This document shows, piece by piece, positions 62,183 through 64,000 of a DNA stretch of 64,000 bases. The DNA is taken from the NCBI GenBank assembly GCA_002449305.1, contig DKDI01000004.1, forward strand, positions 16,665-80,664, written 5' to 3'. The position numbers were made by a program, and so were the translations under genes. Source of the stretch: Treponema sp. UBA6852. Its GTDB lineage: Bacteria > Spirochaetota > Spirochaetia > Treponematales > Treponemataceae. Position 1 is the stretch's first letter. Every line of letters starts with the position of its first letter. The notes under the pieces are model-generated. The model was not told the DNA's origin. It did not search any database and saw only the letters and a program-made list of their open reading frames with translations.

Positions 62183-63655
62183 TTACTGGAACTGGTTCAA
62201 GCCTGCTCCGACATAGAACTGTCCGATAAGCACTGGACGGTGTCTGTATTCAAGCCGTGTCTTGGAGCCTGTCTTCAGCTCCACAATTATTGAATTCTTG
62301 TATGCCTCGAAGTCCTGGCACCATTGCACTCCCTGAATGAAATGCGACTGGTAGACCTCGGCAAGAAAGCTTCTCCAGACGCCGGTTGTCATAACCTTTG
62401 CGCCTGCTCCGAAATTTTCTTCCGTGCGCGCGAGCTTCCATGCTCTGAAGCGTTTCCTTGAAAGCTGGTTGATGTATGTGCGGATTGCGGAAACTGTCTC
62501 AACCACCTGAATGTCAAGATAGCTGGTGTCCCGCGCGCCGTCAGAATTTTCCGTATAGCTTGTAACCGCCCGCTCAACAAGGAGCGTTCCTGAAGAATCC
62601 ACGCGGTACGTGCAGATTCCGTTCTCAAGAAGCGTCTGCCTGTCGCTGAAGCTGAGCTCATCCGCCTCAAGGTCATCGATTTCAATGTCGGTGGTCGGGA
62701 CAGCTGGGTCGTCTGCAAGGCGGCGTGAGAGAACAGCGCACCAAGCGGCAGCCCAGAAAGCCGGGTGCTGCGGAGAGTTTCCGCGCGGCAAAAGAATTAT
62801 GTGCGGACAGTTGACTGTCTGCGCTGAGCACAGCATCGTGCCTTCCGTGGAAACATCTCCAAGCTCTCCAGAAAGGGCTATGAAGCATCGTCCGTCAATC
62901 TGCCGGAGAGCCGTGTATCTGTCGTCCAGCTCGCAAGCCGTCGCCTTTATATTCTTTGCGTCTGAGAATTCGCTCGCGATATAGTGGTAGCGCGTGGCTC
63001 CAAGATTTTTCAGCGGAGTCTCGATTTCAGGAGAGAGAGTTCCGGGAACAGCTTCCTGCGCAGTTATAGAAACTCCGCTTGCGGCTGATGAAATCGAGAC
63101 AGTGTTGTAGTTTCCTGTAATGCCCTTGACGGCGGAAGCGAGCCTGACCGAGATTCTGTTGCTCTCGCTGTCTTCAACTACCTCCGCCTCGACAGGGCAG
63201 TTGTCTTTTCCGTTGACCGAGGCGACAATTGCAGCCGCCACATCTCCTGCGCCCGCTCCGTCATAAACCGCCGCGTAAAGCTCTGTTCCGTTTACAGTGA
63301 TTTTCACGTTTCCTGCGGATGCGTCGGATGCCTCAATCTGAAAATTTCTGCTCCATTTTGTGCCTGCTTCCGGCTCTGCGACAGGAAGCACCCAAAGCTC
63401 CTCGGTTGTGTTGTGGTTCAGGAATTCCGCCGCCATGATTGCGGCAGGGCTTCCGTTTCCGAAAAGGATTCTCGCCTTGTCCGCGCTACGAACCTGCACG
63501 GCTTTTCCAGCCTGCGCAGTTCCAGAAGCCGCCATTGTGCTTATCATCAGTGCGCGCTTTACATCGCTAGCAGTTCCTGCAAGCGAGTTGTCGATTTCCT
63601 GATACATACCCGGAACAAGCAGGGCTTCAGGAATTTCAGTGAATGGGATTGCCAT
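62183..63655 (-). CDS. Tail sheath protein (Mu gpL-like)
   Basis: 490 residues, normal for Mu-type sheaths. PEALLVPGMYQEIDNSLAGT opens as in gpL; middle RYHYIASEFSDAKNIKATAC and C-terminal EVYQSHFIQGVQWCQDFEAY and YRHRPVLIGQFYVGAGLNQF are conserved. GGAGGTGTAA precedes the ATG. Contraction of the sheath drives DNA delivery. Confidence 0.92.
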   Translation of the reverse strand: MAIPFTEIPEALLVPGMYQEIDNSLAGTASDVKRALMISTMAASGTAQAGKAVQVRSADKARILFGNGSPAAIMAAEFLNHNTTEELWVLPVAEPEAGTKWSRNFQIEASDASAGNVKITVNGTELYAAVYDGAGAGDVAAAIVASVNGKDNCPVEAEVVEDSESNRISVRLASAVKGITGNYNTVSISSAASGVSITAQEAVPGTLSPEIETPLKNLGATRYHYIASEFSDAKNIKATACELDDRYTALRQIDGRCFIALSGELGDVSTEGTMLCSAQTVNCPHIILLPRGNSPQHPAFWAAAWCAVLSRRLADDPAVPTTDIEIDDLEADELSFSDRQTLLENGICTYRVDSSGTLLVERAVTSYTENSDGARDTSYLDIQVVETVSAIRTYINQLSRKRFRAWKLARTEENFGAGAKVMTTGVWRSFLAEVYQSHFIQGVQWCQDFEAYKNSIIVELKTGSKTRLEYRHRPVLIGQFYVGAGLNQFQ

Positions 63656-64000
63656 TTACACCTCCATGTCAGTGATTGAGCCGACCGCCCGTTCCCCGGT
63701 TTCGAGAGTTCCGTCCGCGCCTTCAAATATTTCAAGCTCATCGTCAAGGGCGATGCTTCCTTCCGGAATTTGCGCCGCCCTGACATTCCATGTCCAGGAA
63801 ACCGCCCACATTGAAATGTTTATGCTGTCGAGCGTTCCTGTGTATAAATTTTCAGCCTCGATGTCCGAGACATCAGTGGCATTATAGACTGAATTGTCTG
63901 GTATGCTTCTTATAACAGGGATTAAAAGGGATATGTGCTTAAGGGCAGAGTCATAGATTCTGTCCTTGTTGTCAGCCCTTGCAAGAACCCAGCTTATGAA
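63656..64000 (-). CDS. Mu gp37-like virion protein, C-terminal part
   Basis: The last 114 codons of a gene that begins beyond the window. The residues ISWVLARADNKDRIYDSALK, SINISMWAVSWTWNVRAAQI and ERAVGSITDMEV follow the pattern of DUF1834/Mu gp37 tail proteins (tail terminator-like). The ribosome site of the sheath gene lies over its stop codon. Confidence 0.65.
   Translation of the reverse strand, partial: FISWVLARADNKDRIYDSALKHISLLIPVIRSIPDNSVYNATDVSDIEAENLYTGTLDSINISMWAVSWTWNVRAAQIPEGSIALDDELEIFEGADGTLETGERAVGSITDMEV

Overview
The window looks like chromosome of a low-GC, host-associated spirochaete. Treponema is my best guess, from overall gene style and AT-rich composition, not from a marker gene. 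Almost every gene lies on the minus strand. About 1-52 kb is a dense defence and mobile-gene island. About 52-64 kb is part of a visibly GC-richer Mu-like (contractile-tailed, transposable) prophage whose genes follow the phage Mu order.

Layout. 1-5.5 kb: end of a MATE transporter, a radical SAM protein, and a YhaO/YhaN-type (SbcCD-like) nuclease pair. 5.6-13.1 kb: RhuM, a zinc-hook AAA ATPase of the RloC type, and two DNA methyltransferase genes, one with a nuclease-like N-terminus and one with an N-terminal MerR-type HTH. 13.2-15.4 kb: WYL regulator, a 34-residue membrane peptide and a HIRAN-like protein. 15.5-21.6 kb: a five-gene operon of CARF-domain sensor, sigma-70-like factor, RavA-type MoxR ATPase, a small HEPN-like protein and a ViaA-type VWA protein. 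This is the strongest candidate for an undescribed system. 21.9-34.8 kb: a type I restriction-modification operon (hsdM, hsdS, hsdR) interleaved with DUF4869 plus a P-loop protein, a short RhuM, an AlbA_2/Schlafen protein, RloA/RloB, DUF2442 and a HEPN protein. 35.1-36.4 kb: an ADP-ribosyltransferase-like toxin with an XRE antitoxin. 36.5-43 kb: a complete Wadjet jetABCD operon. 43-51.8 kb: a DUF4143 ATPase, lipocalin, GNAT, HxlR, PNPOx-like and NifX-like genes, a GmrSD-like type IV restriction enzyme, a type III (ToxIN/AbiQ-like) toxin-antitoxin with three 35-nt antitoxin repeats, an acyltransferase and an XRE regulator.

The prophage arm (52.1-64 kb, minus strand) runs from a gp37-like protein through sheath, tube, tail chaperone (with a programmed -1 frameshift site at an A9 run), tape measure, gp43-gp48 homologues and tail fibre. 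The tail fibre's 3' end lies in a segment flanked by 38-bp inverted repeats, with a silent alternative C-terminus on the other strand, so the segment is predicted to invert like the Mu G segment. The adjacent recombinase gene is broken: its catalytic N-terminus is fused in frame to what looks like the tail of an adenine methyltransferase.

Several minus-strand operons share an extended -10 promoter (TGnTATAAT), which helped decide several starts. No tRNA, rRNA or CRISPR array was seen.
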